Assembly (NCBI RefSeq): GCF_000208745.1
Contig: NC_030853.1
Location: 27,569,275-27,633,274 of the forward strand
Length of the DNA: 64,000 nucleotides
Source of the DNA: Theobroma cacao
Taxonomy: Eukaryota; Streptophyta; Magnoliopsida; Malvales; Malvaceae
Direction: 5' to 3'
Positions 12,667 to 25,900 of this stretch are shown in pieces. Made by a program: the position numbers and the translations under genes. The notes beneath the pieces are model-generated. The model had not been told where the DNA came from, did no database searches, and worked only from the letters and a program-made list of their open reading frames with translations. Each line of letters opens with the position of its first letter. Position 1 is the stretch's first letter.

Positions 12667-15600
12667 ATGGGAAAGAAGAAGAGAGCCGAAGTGGAAGCAG
12701 AACCCGAACCGCAAACAAACAACCACACGAATCCCAGTCTCCTTAACGGCGATGCTCACAAGAAAAAGAAGAAGAAGAAAACCAAAGCAGAGAATGAAAC
12801 CAACAGTGAAGCAAAAGCCGACGAAATTCCCACCGTAAGTATAGCTGTTGCCGGTTCCATCATCGACAACGCTCAATCTCTTGAGCTCGCTACTCGGGTA
12901 AACAACCTCTGTTTCTATTGACTATTTCTGCTCTCTCTCTCTTAAAAAAAAAACATTTTAAACATTTCATTTCGCTATTCCCCTTTTGTACAGTTGGCAA
13001 GTCAAATTGCTCGTGCTGCGACTATTTTTCGAATCGATGAGGTCTTTTACCTAATTTCTATTGATTTAATCCTACATTTTAGTCGTTAATTAGTTAATTA
13101 GACAAATTAACTTGTTGTAAGTGTACTTTGTGGTTTGTATAAGCAGGTAGTAGTATTTGACAGTAAGAGTAACTCTGTGAATAATGGTTCCTTTTCCTTT
13201 CCCACACAAAATAATTCAAATGAAAACGAAAGGGGAGCAGCTTTTCTTGTAAGGATCTTGCAGTATCTTGAGACGCCTCAATATCTAAGAAAAGCTCTTT
13301 TCCCTAAGCATAATAGCCTAAGATATGTGGTGCGTATCAAATTTTATTACAAATTTGCAGATTTGATTAAATTCTTTTGTTGTTGTTGTTGTTTTTCTTT
13401 TAATGGAAGTGAAGTTAAAGTTGATTTTATGTTTGTTTGCATTTTGCAGGGAATGTTGCCTCCGCTTGATGCTCCACACCATCTGCGCAAGCATGAGTGG
13501 GCGCCCTTCCGTGAAGGTAAGTTTTGGTTTGTGCCTCTTGAATTATTCTCTGTTATACATCCTATGGCAGATGAGATAATGAAATTATTTGCTAAATCAT
13601 TTATTTATTTTGATAAGTTTTACCTATTATTGTCAAATAAACGTAACTCCTCAATAGTCTTGTGAATTGGAAACTTATGCAATGTAGTAGATTCTTACTA
13701 GGTCAAGGTGTGGTTGTTAAAAGTTAGCTGTGGGACAGATAAAATTTCGAGTAATATATTGCTATGGTTTTTACATGTAATGGAAACTGAGGTTAGCAGC
13801 TTTTACAAAGAAGTGATAAGGTTAGGTTGCAGATTTTAAAGAACTTGGATGTAATTTCTGTGGGGGAATTTTAGCAATCTTTAGTAAACTGAAGATGTGG
13901 CTTGATTAGACTGAATTCAATCTTTTATCTGACTTCATTTGTTGTGATAACTTTATAGGTGTCACACTTAAAGAAAGAGCTACAAGCTCTGTGGGAACAG
14001 TGGTTGATGTAGGCTTAGATAAGGTACGTTCTTTCTTGGAATTTGTCTCACTTAAACATGATGCCTATATAGTGTTTTTTCTTTTTTAAAAGCAAATGGA
14101 AAATTTAACATTGATACACAGAGAGAGAATATTACAGAACTTCTCATTGAAAAAAATAAATAAATCAAGAAGATTGTACTCAACTTATGTGACCGCATAA
14201 TGGTCCTTATATGGGTAACTCTCTAATGCATGTCTATATGTTTGCTCCTTGTAGTTGTTAATGGTTAATAGCAGAAGGTTTCTGCCTTTTGGCTAAATAT
14301 TCCTTTAACGTATGCTTCTTTTGTTTCATTTTGAGCATAGGGGTCTTAAATAGAAAGAAATTAAATACCTGTGGGCGAACATTTAATTCTTTGTTGCTAA
14401 GTTCCTGCCGTTCATTTATTGGGATTTCCTTAACTTTTTCATATTATTACTTGGTACTCACTTCGATTTTCAAATAAAAGCTGGCAATGAGAAGGGATCG
14501 TATTTGTTTCTCACTTAAAGTTCTTCAAGGTTGTATTTTTTTTTTGTCTAATTGCATTTACAAAGCTCAATGATGCCTTTATTTTAACTTGCATGGTATC
14601 TTTTCTCTCATTCAGATTAAACTTGTATGGTGAGTTCCTTTGATAAGGAGTGTGCTATGCTAGTTATGATTTTTTTTTTCTTTTTTGGTTATTTCATGGT
14701 TCTTTGTGCAGAATGTTGTGGTGGATCAAGTACTTGAACCTGGAATAAGAGTCACTGTTGCTATGGGTACTAACAACAACCTGGATTCTGGTAATAAATT
14801 GGTTCTAACCTTATTTTATGTCTGGAGTCATGTGCTGGTTAATTTAAGTTTGGTTGATTGCATGAGTGTCAGAAAATTTAAACCTACCTTGATACGTAGG
14901 TTTTAAGTTGATTTACATGAATATCTTTATCCCATATGTTACTGGATAATGCAAATTTTACATGCCTTTGCTCCATCCATAATGGAATGTTTGGCTGAGA
15001 TATTTTTTTATTTTGCATTTAGCAGACATGTAATAATGAAATAGTGCTGGTCAGACTTGAATTTGCCTGAAAGAATTTTTCTCTCGTTTTGTTCCCTGAT
15101 GAACCCTTTCTCTGAGCTTGTTCTAGAAAAGTTACTTTGTTTGGACTTTAAATGATGCACTCTTTTAATTTGTCTAAGGTTGTAAATGCCTCCACAATTT
15201 GTCCTTACACGACATTCTTACAGATGACATTATGTGTGTTAAGCTCATAAAGTTGATCTTTTTTCCATTTTTCTAGATTTACCACGCCAAGTTGTCTCAT
15301 CTTCCAAGCCCAGGGAAGAAGCAGGAACATATTGGGGGTATAAGGTGCGGTATGCTTCCAATATCAGTTCAGTATTTTCGGAATGCCCATACAAGGTATC
15401 TATATTTTGATGATGTACTTTTAACCCACTGCCTTTTCCTCTCTAATTTCTTTTTTTTTTTTTTCAATCTACCACTGACATAAGGATAGCTTTTATGATG
15501 GTGTCGCAGGGTGGGTATGATCACTTGATTGGTACATCTGAGCATGGACTGATTGTTAATTCATCAGAGCTTACTTTACCTGTTTTTAGGTATATTTTTG

Positions 15601-16317
15601 TTCTTATTGGACCCTTTAAGTATGACTTATTATTGGTTCGTTATTTTTTGTTGGTAAAACTTATTATTTTTATAAATATATTTGCTGGTTTGTCACAATT
15701 GCTTGATAATTTAGCAGGCATTTATTAATTGCTTTTGGTGGACTTTCTGGGTTAGAAAAGAGTGTAGAAGAAGATCATAAGTTACAGGTATGTTACTGTA
15801 GGAAGCTTAATTTCGGTTTTGTGTCTTTCCAGTACACATTACTGTTTCTTTTTCTTCAGATGCTAGGAATTGTGCTTTTCCTGTGATGATGAACATTTGT
15901 GCTTGAGTAAAAAATTATGGCAATGCCCTTTAGTTTATTTAACCAACCAACAGTGACATTTTTCACTTCTGTACGTTGCTGTAACTTTTTGGTTCACCAT
16001 TAGCTGAATTTTGTCATGTATTAACAGAACTGAGCCAGTTTTTTTTTGGTTTTGATGTTCTGTATTCTCTTAGGGAAAAAATGTCCGCAACATATTTGAC
16101 TTGTATTTGAATACATGCCCTCATCAAGGAAGTCGAACAATTCGGACAGAGGTACCCTTGATTTCTTTTTGTCTAATTTTGCATTTTATAATTCAGTTTT
16201 TGTAGTCATAAGATCAGTGTTTGAGTTTAGATCTTTACGAAACAGGAAGCACTCTATATATCACTCCAATATTTCCAAGAACCAATTGCTCGAGCATTGC
16301 AAAGAGCCAGGAGCTGA
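12667..16317 (+). CDS. SPOUT-class RNA methyltransferase, C9orf114/CENP-32 type
   Basis: Predicted SAM-dependent RNA methyltransferase of the SPOUT fold, related to human SPOUT1 (C9orf114, CENP-32) and, by position, to At5g19300. Eleven exons join in frame: 12667-12897, 12994-13041, 13147-13329, 13450-13516, 13959-14023, 14712-14790, 15277-15395, 15510-15589, 15718-15787, 16074-16151, 16246-16317. The product is 363 aa, near the human length of about 376. The N terminus has a run of seven lysines near residues 32-38, a likely nuclear or nucleolar signal. A beta-rich insert (GVTLKERATSSVGTVVDVG) lies in the middle. The C-terminal part (about 285-360, with LLIAFGG and a conserved RTIRTEEAL) should form the trefoil knot that binds SAM. 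In people the homologue is linked to both spindle/centromere function and large-subunit rRNA modification. The promoter carries MSA and site II motifs. Confidence 0.88.
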
Positions 16318-17713
16318 AGATAACTTGGACTCTCAAACGTCCAAGCATCAAGTTTTCTCACCTCTGCTGGAACAAAGAATGTTTCTCCTTGAGGCCGACA
16401 TTCTCCAGATTTTGAAGCTGGTTGCTGCATGCTTACGCTCATGCTCTGGCTCTGAAAGACAGGTCCATGAAATGTTTGGTGCCAAAAATGCCTCTGCCTA
16501 TTCTTGTAACCACCAAGTTTTGCCTTCAAGTTATTCGGCTTTTCTCTTAGCCATCGAAGCCCTTATTTCGGATGCCTGTTTTTTAATTTTTGTAATGTGA
16601 CCTTCAGTAAAAGTTTACTTTGGCGTTTCAAAGTTTTGCTTCAACATGGAGATAAATAAACTAGCAATAAAAAAAAAAAGAAAAAAAATTAAGATATATG
16701 GATGGATGGATTTTTGTCTTAATGGTTTTATGAAATATTATGGTTGTTTTTATACCTATTAAGTTAAATATCTAAATATAAATACCTCTTAAACTGATTC
16801 TTTACTATTTTTACTCCAACAAATAAAATTCACTATATTATTTAATTATGGGTAAATTTTATTTATATTTTTCGTGATTTTAATTTCTTTTACGTGACCA
16901 TTTTTTTTCTCAATTTTGTCGATATATTTTTCCTAAAGAGGATAATTTTTATTTTCAATAATGGGTTAGATCACTGATTTTGTCTAATAAAATTATAAAA
17001 ACATATTTAATTGTAGACAAATGGGTTAATTTTGAATTAAAAGTATTTTGATAATTTTATTAAGTAAAATTAATAATCTAAGTTTATCATTCGCTTGAAA
17101 AAAATAAAAAAATAGAGTAGAAACCTATTAAGTACTACCTAATTCGCAATTGGTTAGTGATGACGTTTTTTTTCTACTGAAAAACATCAGTTCTTAATCT
17201 TTCATATTCTATCTCTTTTACTTTTTGGCGATGCATATATTTTCCCTTGTTTTTTTCTATCTTCATCAGAATTTGTGTAGAATTAGAGTAAAAATTTTAA
17301 TTTTTTTATAATTATATAAAGTCAAAAGAACCGACCAAGCGAAGGAGTTACGAGGGCGACTATGTACTTAAAGAGGGGCAGTTTTGTCATTTCAAGAGAA
17401 CATAGAGCCGTGTTTGGTTGTGCAGAATAAAACTAGGGCTGGCTCCCTAATTATCCCTCCTTACAAAAACGAGAGAGAAAACGCCGAACCAACAAGAGGA
17501 TCGAGAAGGTTTTCGGGCCAAAGAGAAAGAAAAAGAAAATAAAAAGAGAGAGAGAGAGTGTGTTATCTCCCTTACTAAGCACCCCACAAAGGCAACAGAT
17601 AAAAAATTTTTCTTTTCTTTTTATTTTCTTTACAAAATAAACCTTCCCTCGTTTTTAAATTAAAAAAAAAAAGAAAAGAAAAATTAACCGTTGCGCAAAA
17701 ATTCGTTCCCGCC
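16318..17713. other. Spacer: SPOUT 3' flank and CHR12/23 promoter
   Basis: The first 350 bases are probably the 3' UTR, with AATAAA-like signals near 16655-16675. The middle is AT-rich with no ORF of interest. The last 300 bases form the promoter and leader of the next gene, with a GA-rich stretch (GAGAGAGAGAGAG near 17546) and purine/A runs before the start codon. Confidence 0.6.
17685..17695 (-). promoter_or_regulatory. Near-match MSA motif in the CHR12/23 leader
   Basis: On the minus strand this reads CGCAACGGTTA, 10 of 11 matches to YCYAACGGYYA, some 20 bases before the start codon. TTCCCGCC, resembling an E2F core, directly abuts the ATG. Both are short motifs and could be chance. Confidence 0.25.
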
Positions 17714-20700
17714 ATGGTGGCTCAGCTGGAGCACCAACAGCAGAAGGAGGAACCTTGTTTAGACAATTTACAGAAGGCAAAGTCTTTGATCTGTGCCCTT
17801 AACTTTGTCTCTAGGAACCTCCCTCTCCCCCCTGACCTATTCGACGTCGTTTCCTCTATTTGTTATGATGAACAAGAAGGTCTTTCAGAGGCCACGGATG
17901 ATGGGACCCAGGGTGATGATGGATCTGATGAGGCTGGAGTTTCCCAGATGGGAACGGTCCGTGTTTTTGGAAATTCCTTTTTGATATTTAGTTTTTTTTG
18001 CCTTGGGAATTGTTGTGAATTTGAGGGTTTTTTAGTTTGTTTTGTGTCGAATTGTTCTGAAATTTGTTTCTTTTTGCTGTGAATTTTTGTTCTTTTATGT
18101 GGTTTTTTATACCCTTTTGTTGGTTTGGTTTCTTTTGTGAGAAATTATTGTGAATTTTGAGTTTTTTTTTTCTGTGAAATTTATGCCTTTAATGTGAATT
18201 TGTGTTTTATTTTTTTTTGGTTGTGTTTGAGATACCCTTTTGTTGGTTTGGTCTGTTTTGTTTAGAATGTGTTGTTTCTCTTAGGTACTCTCCTACTAGT
18301 TTGCTTCTATTGTGTGGGTAATTGCTATGAATTTGGGCCTCATTTTTTGTTCTTGGGATGGCCAAGTCTTGTTTCAGGTCCATATTATTTTTGTGTTTTT
18401 GAAGAAGAAATTATGAGGTTAGGTTTTGGATTGATTTCATTAGAACTTCTGGATTTTGGTGTGATATAAGGAGTAATAATAACCTCTTCTTGTTTTTGTA
18501 TTTTGCTGTTGAATTGAAGTTCTCGAGGAAAGGCGTAGGGGATTCTGTTTCAGTATTTTGGCTCTTATCTTTTGCTTGATCTTCATGTGTTAAATTGTTT
18601 TCAGTTTTCTAAGACAACACCCCCCCCCCCCCCCCTGCCCTTTTCTTTGTGCTGAAATCGACTGAATTTAATGCCTATAGATAATTTTTAGGGGTTTTAG
18701 ACTTGCAGTTGCAGTGCTGCCCTTTTACGAGAAACTTAACATGGCAAAAGTGTGCTTTCATTGCTGTGTGCATTTGGACTTACAATTATTGCAGTAATTC
18801 TAAATTGTAGTGCCAGAATATAATCTTTCCGCTTCTGGTTTCTTAAAATGTTGATTTAACATTCATGTGACAGGATGAATCTTCTAATTTTAAGAAGGAT
18901 GATTTATTGGGTGACCTTGATGATGCACTATCGAAACAACGCTCAAAATGCATGTCTGGTTTTGGCTTGGCAGAATCAAAGGAAAACCATTATCAGAGCC
19001 ACATTCATCATCGGTTGAATGAACTTGAAGGTTATTATTTTCTATAAAGGATCTTTACCAAATATTTCATGGTTTTGCACATAGTCACTATATGTGAAAT
19101 TTTTTGTGATAGAAAATCTTCTATTTTTGGTTTGGGGGTTAATCTAACTTTCTAATAGAGACATCTGTGAGTTTTAAGTGTAGCAAAATTCAATTTCAAG
19201 TTGTAGTTTGGACGACCATTTTTAGAAGGATTACTTACGCCTTTATATTTTAAATCAGAATTGCCTACAAGCAGAGGGAGGGACCTGCAGGCAAAGTGCT
19301 TACTTGAACTCTATGGACTAAAGGTAAATTACTGCACTAAAGTTGCTGATACACATATTAATACAGAAAATGCAATTATCTGTTCTACTGGTTGGGCAGC
19401 TGTTTATTTCTCCACCTTTAGACTGATTGCCTACAGAATCAATTTGTTTTTACAAACTTGCTTTCTGTTGTCTAAGAACTGTTCTGTTAAGGACTTTCAA
19501 ATTCTGTGAAGTATGACCAAATGCAGCCTATATAATGAGATATCATAGCAATATATTCCTTGTTGCTACTTTAGCCCTTTTATCTAACTAAAGCATGCAA
19601 CTGAAGAAGTTCGTAGATTGATTATGATGAATTATTTTTCTACCTCCTGCTTTATCTTGGTATTGGTTGATGACATGGGTAATGTCCTTGTGGCCAAGGA
19701 CCTTTTACCTGGCAGCTAGCAGAGTTGCAAAGCAAGATACGTTCTCATGTGAGTTCTGAGTACTGGCTTCATGTCAACTGCACATCTCCTGACAAGCAAT
19801 TGTTTGACTGGGGCATGATGCGATTGCCTTTTCCTTCATATGGAATTTTTGTTCCATTCACTACAGAAGCTGATGATCAAGCGAGAAAGAAACGGGATTA
19901 TGAGGTCATTTACTTATCTATTAATTATTTTAACTTAGTCTTGCTTGAGAAAGTGCATATTGAAATCTAGGTTTATTGGTTTTGGATGAAATATATAATA
20001 AAACTGTAGTTCAACCTCATGGAATGAGGTGACACTGAGAAATTTATGGTTGCTATTTAGTATCTATAAAAATGTAGTTCAACCTCATGGAATGAGGTGA
20101 CACTGAGAAATTTATGGTTGCCATTTAGTATTTACCTATCAAATCCTTTTCCTTTGAGATCTCATGTCCACAGGATGTGACTAAAAAGTTTACTTTAGCT
20201 GTCAAAGCTTCTTCTTTATTTGGACTTGGGACAGGCTATGTAAAAGGTATAGCACGTAACATGTGCAGAGGTTGTCTAGAGGATATGGGAGAAGGGGTAA
20301 GAGTGTTCACTGGGTCGACTTTGGGATTGCTTTGCTATTAGAAAGCCCTTCAATGAGTGAGTCCAATCCTTTGTATTAGGAGAAGTAGAGATGAAATCGT
20401 AGAAGTCTTGTAGAATACAAAATCAATATATGCGCTATCCAAAAGGAAAAACAAAAAAACTTAATATGTGTCAAAAAGGGATTGAAATTTCTTATACACT
20501 GTTGATGAAGTGAAAAATTTTTGTGCAGAGGCTATCACGATTGAGGGAGGAGGAAAGGAACCAAGTGGAGAATAGAAAGAAGAAATTTTTTTCAGAAATA
20601 GTTAATGCCTTCCGTGACTTCCAATTGCAAATTCAAGCTACTCTAAAGCGTCGAAAACAAAGGAATGATGGTGTCCAGGTATAATGCTTTCTCTTTGTGT

Positions 20701-22943
20701 TATATATTTTATTGCTTTGTTATATATCTGGTAGGGATTCATGGGTGCTAAGTCATGCGCCCTACTTGAATGCGAATATATGGGGAATTTTGTGGAAATG
20801 GTTGTCTTGAACCAAATATTGATCAAACGAATTGGAACCATTTACAGGGTTCATGGGGAAATGAAAAATAGATGTTAGATAGGTAATTGATGAAACTACA
20901 GCTTCGCTTTAAGCCTTTGTGAACTGAAGCATCACATGGAGTGCATTCAAGCCTTTTGATTTCATTGTAAAACATTCATTAAGCTCTTTATACGAATTAC
21001 CTAGTTGTATTCTAATGAAGTCATACTGTGATAGGTATAATTTATTATACTGCAACAATAACCATTGCTTATCATGGCTTATTATACGCAAAGTCCCCCT
21101 TACTTTCTTTCTCTCTTTTCTCAATAATGCATTGCATGTGTTCAATATAACATCAGTTTTAGGCACTTCCTAAACACAAATGAAAATCTGAACAACTTCT
21201 TTCCATTGGTATGGGGAATTCCAGTATTTGTACCTTTAATCAAGCATTTTTGAGTGCTTAGATGTTTCCTGGCTATTGAAACATCCTCATTTAATATTAC
21301 CTTGTTGTTTATTCAAGTCATACAAACATAAATAGGAAAAGATTTTGGTAGTCTTGCAATTAGAAAATGGGTACTTTTTTACTGTGCTTTCAGTTGCAAC
21401 CACACTGTGGTTTCAACATTTATATATTAAGTATATTTTGGAAAAAGAATAAGTACTTATTGCATCCTGAAGGAAAACCTTCCAAGAAATAAGTTACCCA
21501 GTTAAGTATCTTTTGTAATTATAAACAATGATTTATAGTTCCTTTACTTGATTTGACATCAATTATGAGAAGCTATAGGCATCACAACATGTGGTATAAA
21601 CTATAAAGAGCCTTACAGGTTTGGTATTTTCACAGGCATGGCATGGAAGGCAAAGACAACGTGCTACAAGAGCAGAGAAATTGAGGTTCCAGGCCCTGAA
21701 GGCTGATGATCAAGAAGCATATATGAGATTAGTAAAGGAGAGCAAGAATGAAAGATTAACTATGCTTCTTGCGGAAACAAATAAGCTCCTTGTTAATTTG
21801 GGAGCTGCTGTTCAACGGCAGAAAGATGCTAAAGTTTCAGATGGCATTGAAGATTTGAAAGATTTAGATTCTGATTCACCGGAGGTGGAGGCTTCGAAGG
21901 ATGGAACTCCTCAAGATTCACCACCCGAAGAAGTTACAGATGCCACTGACTCTGATCAGAATGATGACTCCAGTGATCTACTTGAAGGTCAGCGGCAGTA
22001 TAACTCTGCTATTCACTCAATCCAGGAGAAGGTAAGGTTATAAGCCCTATTATTCATATGACTCTATACTAGTCTATTTTCATTTTTAATGTTGAATCCT
22101 GGACCATTGGGATTTTCCCTTTTTTGGCCAAAGGACCATTGGGATTTGATTATCACAGAATTCAATTGCACTGTAAGAAATTGGAACAATGTGTATGTCT
22201 ACTTGCTGCACATTCATGGCGATAAAAGCAGCTTAAATGTTTTTGTTTGCTTTCTTTTAACTATTGGAAGATGATTTTCTGTTAGTACTTTCAATATGTT
22301 CAAGCATTTGTGCAATCCCTTAGTCATGGATTCAATCTCATTGAACATGTGTAGATTGTTCTTGGGTTTTTGTGGTAATTATAATTTGTGGCTAATTTGT
22401 TTTATGGGAGTATATTATGTTCAATAATATAATTTACAGGTCCAGGTGGATGCCTGTGAATAGTCCTCTACCAATAGTCAATGTTACTTCCTAGTGTATC
22501 CACCTAATTGCTTTCGTTATGGTCTCTCCTTAAGCATATTCTATTCACATTGTGCACTGTCCATGTTTGCAATATTCACGATCTTTTAATCTCTGTTTAA
22601 TTTTTTGGGAAGAAGCTACTAAATGTTTATGTTCTGTAAACAGGTAACTGAGCAACCATCCATGCTTCTAGGTGGAGAGTTAAGATCATACCAGTTAGAA
22701 GGGCTTCAATGGATGCTCTCTTTGTTCAATAACAACCTTAATGGAATTTTAGCTGATGAGATGGGGTTGGGAAAAACAATACAGACTATTTCATTAATTG
22801 CATATCTCATGGAGAACAAAGGCGTGGCTGGGCCCCACTTGATAGTGGCTCCAAAAGCTGTACTACCAAATTGGATCCATGAGTTCTCGACGTGGGCTCC
22901 TAGGTATACACAAAGTAGTCCTTGAAAACATCTTCCTCCTTCC

Positions 22944-22975
<32 letters not shown>

Positions 22976-25900
22976 ACGCATGTATGTGCATGTTTACATG
23001 CACACATTCATTCATACAGATTCATTAATTTTGCACATGGAATTTATAATTTTAAATTTCTTATGCATTTTCTTCTTGTTTCAGCATCCATGCAATCCTT
23101 TATGATGGACGTTTAGATGAGAGGAAGACGATGAGGGAAGAAATATCAAGAGATGGAAAACTTAACGTGTTGATCACCCACTATGATCTTATTATGAGAG
23201 ATAAAGCATTCTTGAAGAAGATACACTGGTACTACATGATTGTTGATGAAGGTCATCGGTTAAAGAATCATGAGTGTGCTCTTGCACGAACCCTCATCTC
23301 AGGGTATGGTGATAAACTTAATAATATCTCCTCCCATATTGCAATCGTGTTTTATCGGAAAGTTTTACATATCCCACTTTTTCCTGCCATTGCCTGCTGG
23401 TATGGGTATTCTTGATCCTAAAGACCTCTCTCCTATATCTTGTTTCACCTCTGAGGTAATACAATTGATTAGCAAGAGGCCTTACTAGCTTTGGGTCTTT
23501 AAATTGCATGTGGCTTGTAGCTTTCTGTAGAAACATAACAGAAGAGTGAAAATGTAAGGATTGAAAAGGTGAATTGCTTACCTCTTGCATAATGATTGTT
23601 TTATTTTTTTCCTCCTTTTTCACCCTTTTCTTTTCAATCTACATTACCTACCAAACCTTTTCCCATTTTGTAAGGTTACCTATTACATCACTGGTTTCAA
23701 TATACATTTAGAGTTTTTATTTTCTGTGAAGTCGCCAGATCTTGGGGGGGGGGGGGGTGGCGATGTGGTACAGAGTTGGGGGATGGAGGGTTATATAGAT
23801 AGATTGATAGAGGTGCAATCTACTAATTACGTAATGCAGTGTGTTGCTTTAGGTTGCCTGTCAAATCTGTTCAAGCCAGATACCACTTGACTGATATTAC
23901 TTTGGCTTGAAAAATGTCAACATATGAATCTTCAGGATTCTAGAGTAGACGGCAATACTTTCTATTTTTCTTCGTTCCTTACCTCCCTTTCCCTTCCTGT
24001 GCTTTTGAGTTTAAATGCTCTTTTTGAATGTCATCTGCAGTAAACACTTTTTGTCTTTAGAGTTTGTTTTGAAAACAAGCAGTTTATGGTTGCATTAAAG
24101 TAAATTGCAAAGATGAATTGTCTTGAATTTTACCCTTCTGTAACATAATTTAAGGCTAAAGTATTTCACTGCCTTTGAAAGATTTATGTCTGTGCATGAA
24201 AATTGTAAAGGCTTTTCTAATTGAATTTTCACCTGTGTGCAGCTATCAGATCCAGCGTAGACTTCTGTTAACTGGGACCCCAATACAAAATAGTTTACAA
24301 GAATTGTGGTCCCTCCTTAACTTTCTTCTCCCAAACATTTTCAATTCAGTTCAGAATTTTGAGGAGTGGTTTAATGCCCCCTTTGCAGATCGTGGTGATC
24401 TTTCTCTTACAGATGAAGAAGAACTCTTGATTATTCGTCGTCTGCATCATGTAGGTCTTCATTGTTGTTTCAAACTCTCCCATCTATCCTTGGACTTCTT
24501 TATATTTGATACAATTCCTTGATTTTCAGGTTATAAGGCCATTCATCTTGAGGAGAAAAAAAGATGAGGTGGAAAAATACCTTCCTGGAAAATCCCAGGT
24601 TATACTCAAATGTGATCTGTCAGCATGGCAGAAAGCGTACTATCAGCAAGTAACAGAAAAGGGCAGGGTTGGGCTAGATAATGGTTTGTAGATTCTACTT
24701 TCATGTGATGAGTTGGCTTTTTTTAATGATGTCTTGCTTTATCTATTTGTCAAAAACTGTCCATGCTGTCTTTAATACCGTTAAGGGGATTGACATTGTT
24801 TTCAAAATGCTAAGCAAGTACTTCAGTAGCCAACTCTTTCTTCACGAAATGAAGAGAGATGGGTCTTGTCCTATGAGAGTTGCAATGTATCAACCACAAC
24901 TTTCTCAATTTGTCAACAGAGTTTTACCTATCTTGTATAATCTTTTCCATATTTTTTTTATCCAATTTACACTAGTCAAGTCTTAATCTTGGGCTTTTCA
25001 CATTTGTTGTTGATCTCATTTGAACTGCATTAAATGGTTTCCATCTTAGCAGTAGTACTACCTTACTGAAAAGGAAAGTAGAAATAGTTGACAGTTGTTA
25101 ACTAAGAAGTTTGAATTTTCCAGGGTCTGGGAAATCAAAGAGCCTCCAAAACCTGACAATGCAATTGAGGAAGTGTTGTAACCACCCATACCTCTTTGTG
25201 CCTAACTACAATATGTGGCAGAGAGAGGAGATTGTAAGAGCATCGGGAAAATTTGAGCTCCTTGATCGTTTACTCCCAAAACTTCAGAGAGCTGGCCATC
25301 GAGTCCTGCTATTTTCCCAAATGACTCATCTCATGGACATTCTTGAAATATATCTGAGACTCAATGATTTCCTGTATCTAAGACTTGATGGCTCTACAAA
25401 AACTGAGGAAAGAGGATCTTTGCTGAAGAAGTTCAATGCTTCAGACTCTCCTTATTTTATGTTTCTATTAAGCACTCGTGCTGGAGGTCTTGGCCTGAAC
25501 TTGCAGACAGCAGACACTGTAATAATTTTTGATAGTGACTGGAACCCCCAAATGGACCAACAGGCAGAGGATCGAGCCCATCGTATAGGGCAGAAGAAGG
25601 AAGTCAGGGTCTTTGTGCTGGTTAGTGTTGGATCAATTGAAGAGGTCATTTTGGAGCGTGCAAAGCAGAAGATGGGTATCGATGCCAAGGTCATCCAGGC
25701 TGGATTATTTAATACAACTTCCACAGGTTTGTTGTGCTTGAATTAATCATTATCTATGTCATGCATGCAACATAAAATAAGTATGGCATGAGATAAGATA
25801 GGTAATATACTAATATTTCCTCAGTTCTGTCCTAGTATATTTGATAATTAGCAGTTGCAGGATGCACAAGTTATTGGTAGATACGTATGTTTGGATGGTA

